37,013 nt of DNA from Paenarthrobacter sp. Z7-10 (GTDB taxonomy: Bacteria > Actinomycetota > Actinomycetes > Actinomycetales > Micrococcaceae): positions 1 to 37,013 of the forward strand of contig NZ_JADPVH010000040.1 of the NCBI RefSeq assembly GCF_026932795.1, in the 5' to 3' direction. Positions 8,989-16,096 of the stretch are shown in pieces. The first letter of the stretch is position 1. Every line of letters starts with the position of its first letter. Below the pieces are notes generated by a model. That model saw only the letters and a program-made list of their open reading frames with translations, ran no database searches and was not told the DNA's origin. Position numbers and translations under genes: made by a program.

Positions 8989-9731
8989 TTGAAAACACCT
9001 TCCTTGTCCAGCTGATCCGTCGGGTTTGTGGCCATCTCCGGGTTTTCTTTGGAGAGATAAACTTTGCCGAATTCAGCGCCGTGGATCGTATGGGTGGCGT
9101 CCTTACCGGATTGGGCCAGCGTTATCATGATCGATGTCCCCGAATTTGGCTGGGGGCTTTGGCTGGCTCCACCGAGCGGCGCCGTGGAGCCGCCCGAGAT
9201 GACGTTGGTCACGAGGACCTTGTGAAATTCCAGTTTCGTGGCCGGGCTGTCCGCCGTGCCGGGCGCTGTACCAGTGTTGTAGGAGATAAAGACACCAACC
9301 GTGTCTCCGGCCTTCAGCTGGCCGCCGGCGACCCGTTCGGGTTCGAGTTTGAGGGTCACTTCTTCGAGGCCTTTGGGCACCGGCGCCTCGTTCGGTGACT
9401 GCAGCGAAGCGGGGTCCACCAGCCGTGAGTCGAGCAGCTGCTCGCCCGGCATCAGATCCACGCCGGCAACCTTGCCCGCAAACTGCGACAGATCCGTCAC
9501 TGCGCCGCCCGCTATGGCCGACTTCGGTATGGACCGGCCCTTCACCAAGCTTTCCAGCTTGTCGACAGGGGTGCCGGCTGCTATCCGTTCTTGAACAACC
9601 AGGACTTCGACGGGGCTCATTCCGGTCTGCGCACGGCGGTCGGCGGCCTGGACATATGTAGCGAGGAGGACCATGCCTATGATGGCTAACACTAAGGCTG
9701 CGGCGCCCCCCAGCAGGCGGGTTTTCAACAC
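8985..9731 (-). CDS. cpaB: Flp pilus assembly protein CpaB/RcpC
   Basis: A 248-residue membrane-anchored protein with one N-terminal helix (about 8-28). It contains a SAF domain: VEVLVVQERIAAGTPVDKLE, then GVDLMPGEQLLDSRLVD (about 42-105). The distal RcpC-like region follows (GGQLKAGDTVGVFISY). In diderm bacteria RcpC/CpaB works with the secretin; in monoderm actinobacteria, which lack a secretin, the SAF domain probably binds the cell wall or pilus. GTG start with AAAGGAG six bases upstream. It lies 12 bases after the tadG stop. Confidence 0.87.
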   Translation of the reverse strand: MLKTRLLGGAAALVLAIIGMVLLATYVQAADRRAQTGMSPVEVLVVQERIAAGTPVDKLESLVKGRSIPKSAIAGGAVTDLSQFAGKVAGVDLMPGEQLLDSRLVDPASLQSPNEAPVPKGLEEVTLKLEPERVAGGQLKAGDTVGVFISYNTGTAPGTADSPATKLEFHKVLVTNVISGGSTAPLGGASQSPQPNSGTSIMITLAQSGKDATHTIHGAEFGKVYLSKENPEMATNPTDQLDKEGVFK

Positions 9732-9743
9732 GTTTGGCTCCTT

Positions 9744-10745
9744 TTATTTAGTCAAGGCCACGAAGCGGCCGCCGAGGTCCGGCCCACCGGGCGTGAACCC
9801 GGCGTCCAGTGACACGTACTGGACGAATTTGCCGATGATGCCGCGGCAGCTGCCGCTACAGTCGATGGACGACGGCGAATACCCGGTGTTATGGAAGACC
9901 AAGGGCGCTGTGGTTCCACCGGAGAACTTCCAGCCCAGCACCCGGAAGGCGGCAAAGCCGCGGATGTGGAAATTACCGCCGCCCGTGCCGCTGGTTTGGT
10001 CGTAGACGGGCAGCAGGGTGATGGCCGGTCTTCCGGCCGCAATGGTGGCGATCCAGGCATTGAAGACGCTGTTGCAGTTTCCAGGCGCGTTGTTCCCCGG
10101 GCTTCCGATCGCGATGCCCCCGCTGGCGTTGATGTTGATGGTTGATTGGCAGAGTCCCGGGTCCTGCTGCAGCCAGCCGAAGCCGCCGGGTACCACCAGG
10201 CCCGATGTTCCCCGAGAACAGGTGTGGGCGGCATCGGTCATGTGGTACCGCAGCAGCTGTACGGTTCCGCTCAGATCGAATTGGCAGTCGGAGAAGGTGA
10301 TGGGCAGCGTTGCCGGTCCGGCGGAAGGACCTCCCCACGCGGCCGTCGCAGCGGCATGGACATCGGAGGTGCCGATGCCGAAGATGCTGGCAAATGCCAG
10401 CCGAATGTAATCATGGCCGGCTCCGTCCCTGCTCGACGTCGCAACCCGGACCGTCCCCGCCGAGGGGAAGGTCACGCTGTCAACCTTCGCGACGCCGTCG
10501 TTTGCATTGGAATCGGCGAGCTGGAGTGCAGTCGCGCTGTAGCTTCCGCAGCTGCCATTGGCGCAGTTGTTTGCCACCGCCAGAGCCGCGGCGTCCGCAC
10601 CATTCTGGAGTTGGCCGCGTTCGGCGTACATCATCCCGACGTCGATGGCGATGGCCGCGAAGCCCAACAGTGCCACCATCAGCAGTGCCGTGACGATGGA
10701 GACTACACCGCGCTCGTTATCCTCGGATTGGGTCAGCCGCCACAT
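9744..10745 (-). CDS. tadG: TadG-like pilus-associated protein
   Basis: A 333-residue protein opening with the Tad/TadG-like N-terminal motif: NERGVVSIVTALLMVALLGF, then AIDVGMMYAERGQLQNGADAAALA. A single hydrophobic helix (about 13-33) is preceded by Glu-Arg-Gly, like a prepilin-type signal. The extracytoplasmic part holds several cysteines (NNCANGSC near 65, SDCQFD, HTCSRG, GLCQS, CSGSC), suggesting disulfides. TadG-like proteins are minor pilus or wall-linking components; the exact role in actinobacteria is not settled. The ATG overlaps the end of tadE by 13 bp. Confidence 0.82.
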   Translation of the reverse strand: MWRLTQSEDNERGVVSIVTALLMVALLGFAAIAIDVGMMYAERGQLQNGADAAALAVANNCANGSCGSYSATALQLADSNANDGVAKVDSVTFPSAGTVRVATSSRDGAGHDYIRLAFASIFGIGTSDVHAAATAAWGGPSAGPATLPITFSDCQFDLSGTVQLLRYHMTDAAHTCSRGTSGLVVPGGFGWLQQDPGLCQSTININASGGIAIGSPGNNAPGNCNSVFNAWIATIAAGRPAITLLPVYDQTSGTGGGNFHIRGFAAFRVLGWKFSGGTTAPLVFHNTGYSPSSIDCSGSCRGIIGKFVQYVSLDAGFTPGGPDLGGRFVALTK

Positions 10746-11146
10746 TGCATGACCCCGATCCCGGTCACCCTGGGTGCGGCGATGGGCAGATAGCCGGTCA
10801 GCCAGACGAGTTGATCGGCGACCGTCACCTTCACGCGTGAACCGCTGGTACAGACGGGGACGGTTGCCCCAGATGCCGATGTGTAGGTGATGGTGACGGT
10901 ACTGCCCGCCGGCAGCCCGGGCGCCGAACTTAGGGCGGTGGTGCGGGCGGTTGCCGCCGAAAAACCAGCCGTGGAGTAGTTAACTGCAACGTAACGGGCG
11001 CCCTCCCGTGCGGCCTGACTGGCCGAAATTTGCACATTGTATGCCCGGCCAAATTCCATGATGCCCAGCACCAGCAGCAGGAGTACCGGCAGCACCAAGG
11101 CAAGCTCGACGGCCACCGCGCCACGTTCGGAATTCCTGAACTTCAT
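10733..11146 (-). CDS. tadE: TadE-like pseudopilin
   Basis: A 137-residue protein with the classic TadE start: RNSERGAVAVELALVLPVLL, then LGIMEFGRAYNVQISASQAAREGARY. The Gly-Ala junction before the hydrophobic helix is a prepilin peptidase site, with Glu five residues into the mature form. The remainder is a short extracytoplasmic domain with two cysteines (VPVCTSG and VMQCGG). TadE-family proteins are minor pilins processed by the TadV/CpaA peptidase. It follows flp by about 75 bp and overlaps tadG by 13 bp. Confidence 0.87.
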   Translation of the reverse strand: MKFRNSERGAVAVELALVLPVLLLLVLGIMEFGRAYNVQISASQAAREGARYVAVNYSTAGFSAATARTTALSSAPGLPAGSTVTITYTSASGATVPVCTSGSRVKVTVADQLVWLTGYLPIAAPRVTGIGVMQCGG

Positions 11147-11221
11147 TGCTATTGCTCCTTAACTGGAATCCGGGTGACGGTCCCACCTGTTGGGACCGCC
11201 ACCCGACGGACGCAGCGTGGT

Positions 11222-11434
11222 CTACGGGATGGGGATAGCTCCGATCCTGGTTGCGATGGTGGTGAACATCGTCGACAAGTTAGTGCCAAGTAATGTCACG
11301 GCGACAATGATGGCGATGGCAATCAGGGCGACCATGAGGCCGTATTCAACGGCGGTTGCGCCTTTTTCCTCCTGGATCATCCGGTTCTTTACGCCGGCCA
11401 CGAACGCGAGCATGGAGATAATTGCAGAATTCAT
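11222..11434 (-). CDS. flp: Flp-type major pilin
   Basis: A 70-residue Flp prepilin, the structural subunit of the tight-adherence pilus. The leader ends in EEKG and the mature part opens ATAVEYGLMVALIAIAII, with the conserved Glu and Tyr after the Gly-Ala cleavage site. A longer in-frame start at 11488 would add 18 residues, but the ATG at 11434 is directly preceded by an AGGACAGGAAA ribosome site and gives the normal family length. It is the first gene of the operon, and the about 75-bp gap to tadE may allow higher pilin expression. The processing peptidase is not in the window. Confidence 0.92.
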   Translation of the reverse strand: MNSAIISMLAFVAGVKNRMIQEEKGATAVEYGLMVALIAIAIIVAVTLLGTNLSTMFTTIATRIGAIPIP

Positions 11435-11556
11435 TTTCCTGTCCTTTTCCTGATGCGGAGACGAAGCGTATTTTCCGCATCCCCCCAAGCGGAACCCCGA
11501 TAGGATAGGAATACAGGAGCGCTGAATAGCGGCCTAGAGTGGCACTACTTGTCTTT

Positions 11557-11575
11557 CGGTGTGAAATACTCACCG
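11557..11575. promoter_or_regulatory. small dyad upstream of flp
   Basis: CGGTG and CACCG arms flank nine bases (CGGTGTGAAATACTCACCG). The core GTGA-N5-TCAC resembles the half-sites of the larger array 70-90 bp further upstream. It lies about 125 bp before the flp ATG. It is not a standard CRP/GlxR site, since the spacer is five rather than six bases. Confidence 0.3.
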
Positions 11576-11646
11576 TTCAGTCCGCTACTTGGGAAGGGCT
11601 GCCCCGTGCGGAAAACTGACCATTCATGACTAGAGATTCAGGACAT

Positions 11647-11673
11647 GTGACGCGCTTGTCACGAATGTGTGAC
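11647..11673. promoter_or_regulatory. array of three alternating GTGAC/GTCAC half-sites
   Basis: Half-sites lie at 11647-11651 (GTGAC), 11658-11662 (GTCAC) and 11669-11673 (GTGAC), each separated by exactly six bases, an 11-bp pitch. The last pair extends to TGTCAC-N6-GTGACA. The even helical spacing suggests a dimeric regulator binding co-operatively on one DNA face. It lies about 215 bp upstream of flp and 240-260 bp upstream of the transposase gene. Confidence 0.4.
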
Positions 11674-11727
11674 ATACTGGTGCTCGTAGGAAGGTATTCG
11701 GAGGCGCGAGGCTTGGCCCGTTTCCGG

Positions 11728-11761
11728 TGATGGTCCGGCATCTGTCAATGCCGGACCATCA
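11728..11761. terminator. perfect 14-bp hairpin before the insertion element
   Basis: TGATGGTCCGGCAT and its exact complement flank the six-base loop CTGTCA. No T-run follows on either strand. It is probably a transcription terminator, perhaps of a gene lost from this interval, and would shield the pilus promoter region from the element. Confidence 0.6.
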
Positions 11762-11805
11762 ACCTTCCACCCAAATTTCCGCTCAGCACCTATGGCCGCA
11801 GACTT

Positions 11806-11843
11806 GCCTGCGCCGTTCCGGTTCGCCTGCGCCAATCCGGTCG
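11806..11843 (+). repeat. two imperfect 19-bp tandem units
   Basis: Two adjacent 19-bp units both start GCCTGCGCC and share TCCGGT, about 15 of 19 bases identical. They lie just outside the left end of the insertion element. No function is evident. Confidence 0.4.
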
Positions 11844-11858
11844 GCGGGCAGATGCTAG

Positions 11859-11874
11859 CCTCGGGGTTTCATGA
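11859..11874 (+). repeat. left terminal inverted repeat of the IS1380-type element
   Basis: CCTCGGGGTTTCATGA, matching the complement of the right end at 13 of 16 positions. It is preceded by CTAG at 11855-11858. Confidence 0.8.
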
Positions 11875-11978
11875 GCGTGTGTCGGGGTGGCGTCATTAAA
11901 GGCTGAAAGGTGCCTCTGACGTGGGAAAATGTAGTTACCACACAAACATTTCCTAGACACATCAGGAGCACCCTGCAG

Positions 11979-13343
11979 GTGAACTACTTTACCGGCTTTT
12001 ACCCGTCTGTCCGAGTTGATGGCGCCGGTGATGGCGTGGTGTCCCAGGCTGGTGGGGCGATCCTGACCTCGATGCTGAAGGGCTCGGGTATCACGGCGGG
12101 ATTGTCGGGGACGCTGGAGCCGTGGCGGAAGCCGTTTGCTATCCACAATCCTGGCAAGATCCTCACGGATCTGGCGTTGTCCCTTGCCACGGGCGGGGAC
12201 GCCGTGTCCGATGTCGACCGACTCCGCAACCAACCGGAAGTCTACGGGCGTGTCGCCTCCGACCCGACGATCAGCCGGCTCTTCAAGATCCTGGCAACGG
12301 TCAAACCTGCCAAGGCGCTGTCGGCGATCAACACTGCCCGCGCCGCGGCCCGGGCCCATGTGTGGGCGCACGCCGGGCAAGACTCCCCGCTGCATGGCGT
12401 CAGCACGGAGAACCCGCTCACCATTGACATCGACGCGTCCCTTCTGAACTCCCATTCCGAGAAGGAAGATGCCCGCCCGACCTGGAAGAAGGGCTTCGGC
12501 TTCCACCCGCTGTGTTCCTTCATTGACCACGGCATCCTGGGCACGGGCGAGCCGCTGGTGACGCTGCTGCGGCCCGGCAACGCCGGCTCGAACACGGCCG
12601 CCGACCACATCCAGGTCGTGAAGGACTCCCTGAAGCAGCTCCCGGAAGGGTACCGGGCCGGGCGGAAAATCATGATCCGCACCGATTCCGCCGGCGGCAC
12701 ACACGACTTCCTGAACTGGCTTACCGCCAAACACCGCAACCTCTCCTACTCCGTCGGGTTCCCCATCCACGGCGCCGTCGCAGACGTCCTGCCCCTGATT
12801 CCCAAGAACGGGTGGACCAGTGCGTACGACAGCAACAGATTCGAACGCGACGGCGCCTGGATCGCCGACATCACCGGAATGCTCGACCTCTCGGCCTGGC
12901 CGGCAGGGATGCGTGTCATCGTCCGCAGGGAAGTCCCGCACGTCGGGGCGCAGCTGCGGATCACCGACATCGACGGGCACCGCTACACGGCCATCGCAAC
13001 GAACCAAAAGAAAGGCCAGCTGGCCGTGCTGGAAGTCCGCCACCGGCTGCGGGCACGGTGTGAGGACCGGATCCGCAACGCCAAGGACACCGGATTCGCG
13101 AACCTGCCCTTCAAGTCCTTCACTGCCAACGAGCTCTGGTGCCATGTCGTCATGCTCGCCGCCGAGATCATGGCCTGGACCCAAATGGTCGCGTTCACCG
13201 GGACGAAGGCCAGGCGCTGGGAACCCAAGAAACTCCGGGCCAGGCTGTTCGAAATCGGTGGGAAGATTGCCAGCCACGCCCGCCGAACCACCCTCCAACT
13301 GGCCTCCACAGCCCCGGACGTGGCGCTCCTGCTCAAAGGGTGA
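11979..13343 (+). CDS. IS1380-family transposase
   Basis: The 454-residue product begins VNYFTGFYPSVRVD, the usual N-terminus of actinobacterial IS1380 transposases. The GTG at 11979 is preceded by AGGAG at 11964-11968; an in-frame GTG at 11910 would add 23 residues with no family-like content. DDE-type nuclease landmarks are visible: TIDIDASLLNSHSEKED (first Asp, about residue 150), RTDSAGGTHDFLNW (second Asp), and RARCEDRIRNAKDTGFANLP (Glu), with the usual WEPKKLRARLF near the end. There is no frameshift or internal stop, so the enzyme looks functional. It catalyses cut-and-paste movement at the element's inverted repeats. Confidence 0.92.
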   Translation: MNYFTGFYPSVRVDGAGDGVVSQAGGAILTSMLKGSGITAGLSGTLEPWRKPFAIHNPGKILTDLALSLATGGDAVSDVDRLRNQPEVYGRVASDPTISRLFKILATVKPAKALSAINTARAAARAHVWAHAGQDSPLHGVSTENPLTIDIDASLLNSHSEKEDARPTWKKGFGFHPLCSFIDHGILGTGEPLVTLLRPGNAGSNTAADHIQVVKDSLKQLPEGYRAGRKIMIRTDSAGGTHDFLNWLTAKHRNLSYSVGFPIHGAVADVLPLIPKNGWTSAYDSNRFERDGAWIADITGMLDLSAWPAGMRVIVRREVPHVGAQLRITDIDGHRYTAIATNQKKGQLAVLEVRHRLRARCEDRIRNAKDTGFANLPFKSFTANELWCHVVMLAAEIMAWTQMVAFTGTKARRWEPKKLRARLFEIGGKIASHARRTTLQLASTAPDVALLLKG

Positions 13344-13544
13344 AGCGCCTCGCGGCACTGGGCCCACCCTGAGCCGGCACCGCCACCCGCCCGCACCCAT
13401 TCAGAAAACACCAGTAGCACCGTGACCGGCGTGGAACCGGCCACCGACAACCGCCACCAGGCCAGCGGGCGCATTGTCACACCCACATGCCAAAATCAGA
13501 ACCGTCAGGCAGACGGTCAGCCCTGAACCAGAAGAAACCCCACG

Positions 13545-13560
13545 TCATGAAAAATCGAGG
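13545..13560 (-). repeat. right terminal inverted repeat of the IS1380-type element
   Basis: On the - strand this reads CCTCGATTTTTCATGA, pairing with the left repeat. CTAG follows at 13561-13564. Confidence 0.8.
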
Positions 13561-13566
13561 CTAGTC

Positions 13567-13612
13567 GTCCCTGCCGCCGGGAGGCTGAGACCTTCACTCC
13601 AGCGGCAGGGAC
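13567..13612 (-). terminator. 11-bp hairpin downstream of the gene remnant
   Basis: Perfect arms GTCCCTGCCGC and GCGGCAGGGAC enclose 24 bases. It lies 11 bases past the TAA of the - strand remnant, where a terminator would be expected. The insertion element begins six bases beyond it. Confidence 0.55.
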
Positions 13613-13622
13613 ACAGTTGAGC

Positions 13623-13823
13623 TTAGCGGTACAACCCGCGTACGGCTAGGAAAAGTTTTCGGGCGGGGCCTTGCACCGGGAGCAGCTGATTCCGTGCCGC
13701 TCTTTTGTGATTACTCTGCGTGAGTTCCTTGACCCACTGCGGCGTCAGTTTGCCGAGCTTCGCGTCGGTGATGTGCTGCAGGAAGGACCGCGAACGGTCC
13801 CAGCGCAGCCGTGTGCGGCGGCC
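13623..13823 (-). pseudogene. 3' remnant of an unidentified gene
   Basis: A 66-codon - frame runs from just after a TAA at 13824-13826 to a TAA at 13623-13625 and contains no usable start. Its codons end mostly in G or C (about three quarters, higher in the first half), as in the real genes here. The peptide reads like a protein tail (RLRWDRSRSFLQHITDAKLG, then LTPQWVKELTQSNHKRAARN). A terminator-like hairpin follows. The N-terminal part seems lost by deletion next to the DUF1345 gene. I do not recognise the family. Confidence 0.45.
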
Positions 13824-13836
13824 TTAGGACGGCAAG

Positions 13837-14490
13837 TTATTTCGAGAGGCCGGAGACAAGGTTGATGGTGGTGGCCAACACGATGGCGCCGAGCAGGTAG
13901 GAAAGGAGAGCGTGTCGTAGCACGGTGGAGCGGATTGCGCCGGTTTTCAGATCGGTGTCGGATACCTGGAACGTCATGCCTACTGTAAAGGACAGGTAGG
14001 CGAAATCGACGTAGCGCGGCGGTTCGCTTTCGTTGAAGCTGACGCCGCCGTCCGGACCCGTGTAGTAGATGGCGGCATACCGCAGCGTGTAGAGAGTGTG
14101 GACCAGGAACCAGGACAGGGCCACGCTACCCAGGGCCAGAGCGACGATGGCGGCTCGGCCGCCACCTTGGGCCGAGGCCGCATCGAGGAGAATCAGGGCC
14201 ACCCCGCCAAAACTGCCGATCGTGGCGGCGAGGACCAGCACATCGGAGATGGCACTCCCCGGGTCCTCACGCGTTGCGTAGCTGGCGGTTTGGGTGCTGT
14301 CCATGGATCCGATGGTCGGCCATACCCAAATCAGGTAGGTCAGGCTCGCCGCTGCCCAACCCATGGTCGGTGCGTAGGGCCACGATCCAAGAAAGCCCAC
14401 CAGCAGGGCCGTTGCCAGCCCAATAACGGCCATAACGATCAGCCGCAGTCTGGTGCGGTGGACGGGGGAGTTGATGTTGAGGGTGGTCAT
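13837..14490 (-). CDS. DUF1345 family membrane protein
   Basis: A 217-residue integral membrane protein with five or six predicted helices: about 18-37, 42-58, 84-103, 112-133, 163-178 and 195-212. The AATIGSFGGVALIL segment, the SWFLVHTLYTLRYAAIYYTG stretch, and the later DFAYLSFTVGMTFQVSDTD motif are typical of the DUF1345 family, whose function is unknown. No clear ribosome site precedes the ATG. It stands alone, divergent from the esterase gene at 14595. Confidence 0.8.
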   Translation of the reverse strand: MTTLNINSPVHRTRLRLIVMAVIGLATALLVGFLGSWPYAPTMGWAAASLTYLIWVWPTIGSMDSTQTASYATREDPGSAISDVLVLAATIGSFGGVALILLDAASAQGGGRAAIVALALGSVALSWFLVHTLYTLRYAAIYYTGPDGGVSFNESEPPRYVDFAYLSFTVGMTFQVSDTDLKTGAIRSTVLRHALLSYLLGAIVLATTINLVSGLSK

Positions 14491-14581
14491 CAGCCGATCA
14501 TGACATGCTTTGCTGCGATTCTCAGCCGGACAGCCCCGGTGGGCTGGGAGGGATTCACAGATTGCTTCCAGCGAGTATTCC

Positions 14582-14587
14582 TACTCT
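14582..14587 (+). promoter_or_regulatory. -10-like element for a leaderless esterase transcript
   Basis: TACTCT fits the actinobacterial TANNNT -10 pattern and lies seven bases before the ATG at 14595. No Shine-Dalgarno sequence separates them, so transcription may start at or next to the ATG. No good -35 box is visible at normal spacing. Confidence 0.4.
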
Positions 14588-14594
14588 GACTAAT

Positions 14595-15965
14595 ATGACG
14601 GAACTGAGCAGACTTCCGATTGTCGGCGGTCCGGTTCCTTGGCTGATCGACGCCTTCGGCTTGGCCGCGCTTGTTTGGCTCGCGTGGGGCAGCCGGCGTT
14701 ATGTCACTCGATGGCTGCCCGCTGCCGCCGTTGCGTCCTTGCTGCTCGCCGGGCTGGTTTGGTTCTTTTCGGAGCGAGTCTGGAACCTGTGGGGAGCGCC
14801 GCAGCCCAAGCGCGTCTACCTTTTCGCAGCGCTCGGTTTCTTGGCCGTCCTGCTGATGGTGCCCAAGATGATTCAGTCCCGACGCCTGGCGGCCAAGATT
14901 GTTGCGTTCCCCGCCGCTGCTTTGCTGATTGTTACGTCCGCGTCCCTGCTTAACCTGACCTTCGAGTACTACCCGACCTTTGGCTCGCTCTTCGGCGATA
15001 CCGGCGTGAAGGTCGAAACGCTGCAGCAGTTCCGTGCCAGCCACGGGGGCGGTGCCGACATGCAGCCGGCGGCGACGACGCTGGCCTCCTGGCAACCGCC
15101 GTCGGACATGCCAGCGGAAGGGCAGATGCTGCAGGTCGCGATACCGGCCCCAACCTCACACGAGGTTTCGTCGTCGGCGTATGTGTACCTGCCGCCGGCC
15201 TACCTCGGCTCCCGGCGTGCCAACCTGCCCGTGCTCGTCCTCATCCACGGCGTGCCCGGCGGCACCTTGGACTGGCCACGGGGCGGCATGATCGCCCAGT
15301 TCATGAACCACTATGCGCAGGCGCACAATGGCCTGACCCCAATCGTCGTGATGCCGGATGCGGGCGGACGCTGGGCGAAATACCCGCCACTGTGCCTAAA
15401 CAGCGGGCAGGGGCAAGCCGCGACCTACCTGGCGCATGACATTCCCGACTGGGTCAAGAAAACCTTTGGCGCTGGTACGTTGTCCGCGCGGCAGTGGGCC
15501 ATCGGCGGCTTTTCCTACGGCGGTACCTGCGCGATGCAACTCGCCGTTAATTACCCGGGAGTTTACCCGACTTTCATCGACAGTTCGGGCGAGAATGAGC
15601 CCTTGATTTCACAGGGCCATGATGTTCTGCTGCGCCAGTACTTTGGTGGCAGCCAGGCTCGGTTCGAGCAACAGAACGCCCTGAACGTTTTGAAAACCCG
15701 ACGCTTCCCGCATTCCGCTGGTATCGTCACAGTTGGCCGGGCGGATTCGTTTTATCGGCCGCAGGGCATCCAGGTATTCGACGCGATGAAGCGGGCAGGC
15801 ATGGATGTCGCCATCCAGGACGCCCCCGGTGGCCACGCCTGGCCGGCGTGGAAATACGGCATGGAAAACAATATGGATTGGCTGCTGTCCAGACTGGGCG
15901 TCCTGCCCAGCCCGACCCAGCCACCGGCACCGCCCGGCAACGCCGTCGACACAGCCTCGCCTTGA
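14595..15965 (+). CDS. membrane-anchored alpha/beta-hydrolase (Ag85/esterase-D-like)
   Basis: A 456-residue protein. Residues 15-120 hold four predicted membrane helices; residues 180-435 form an extracytoplasmic alpha/beta-hydrolase. SAYVYLPPAY opens the domain and LVLIHGVPGG gives the oxyanion region. GGFSYGG carries nucleophile Ser307, GRADS gives probable Asp384, and GGHAWPAW gives His414. The architecture resembles actinobacterial antigen-85-like acyltransferases and esterases. These bacteria are thought to lack mycolic acids, so the substrate is unknown. A longer frame from 14505 exists, but the ATG at 14595 has a -10-like box seven bases upstream. A paralogue faces it at 16097-17404. 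Confidence 0.82.
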   Translation: MTELSRLPIVGGPVPWLIDAFGLAALVWLAWGSRRYVTRWLPAAAVASLLLAGLVWFFSERVWNLWGAPQPKRVYLFAALGFLAVLLMVPKMIQSRRLAAKIVAFPAAALLIVTSASLLNLTFEYYPTFGSLFGDTGVKVETLQQFRASHGGGADMQPAATTLASWQPPSDMPAEGQMLQVAIPAPTSHEVSSSAYVYLPPAYLGSRRANLPVLVLIHGVPGGTLDWPRGGMIAQFMNHYAQAHNGLTPIVVMPDAGGRWAKYPPLCLNSGQGQAATYLAHDIPDWVKKTFGAGTLSARQWAIGGFSYGGTCAMQLAVNYPGVYPTFIDSSGENEPLISQGHDVLLRQYFGGSQARFEQQNALNVLKTRRFPHSAGIVTVGRADSFYRPQGIQVFDAMKRAGMDVAIQDAPGGHAWPAWKYGMENNMDWLLSRLGVLPSPTQPPAPPGNAVDTASP

Positions 15966-15977
15966 ACGTCCGCTGGT

Positions 15978-16003
15978 GCGCTCAGGATGGCAGTACTGAG
16001 CGC
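15978..16003. terminator. hairpin between convergent esterase genes
   Basis: Perfect eight-bp arms GCGCTCAG and CTGAGCGC flank a 10-base loop, 13 bases after the + esterase stop. It could serve both convergent genes. No T-run follows. Confidence 0.5.
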
Positions 16004-16096
16004 AGGATTGCTTCCATTTTGTCTCCTAGGTAGCGCTGGGCTTCGGCGCTCGGGGTGGTCACAGTCCGGGCCGATGTGCGTGATCCGTCGGGCCGG

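Larger units (their letters stand above)
11859..13560 (+). mobile_element. IS1380-family insertion sequence, apparently complete (1702 bp)
   Basis: The left end (CCTCGGGGTTTCATGA) and the reverse complement of the right end (CCTCGATTTTTCATGA) share CCTCG-N3-TTTCATGA, 13 of 16 positions, as imperfect terminal inverted repeats. CTAG occurs immediately outside both ends (11855-11858 and 13561-13564), fitting the short target duplication of this family. CTAG is its own complement, so it could instead extend the inverted repeats. The length, single transposase gene and intact ends suggest a recent and possibly active element. Confidence 0.85.

Noticed and set aside
11556-11576. CRP/GlxR site upstream of flp
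   Set aside because: The spacer is five rather than six bases and the outer bases do not fit the consensus.
11790-13400. 536-codon - frame
   Set aside because: Shadow of the transposase gene; the + frame has clear IS1380 motifs.
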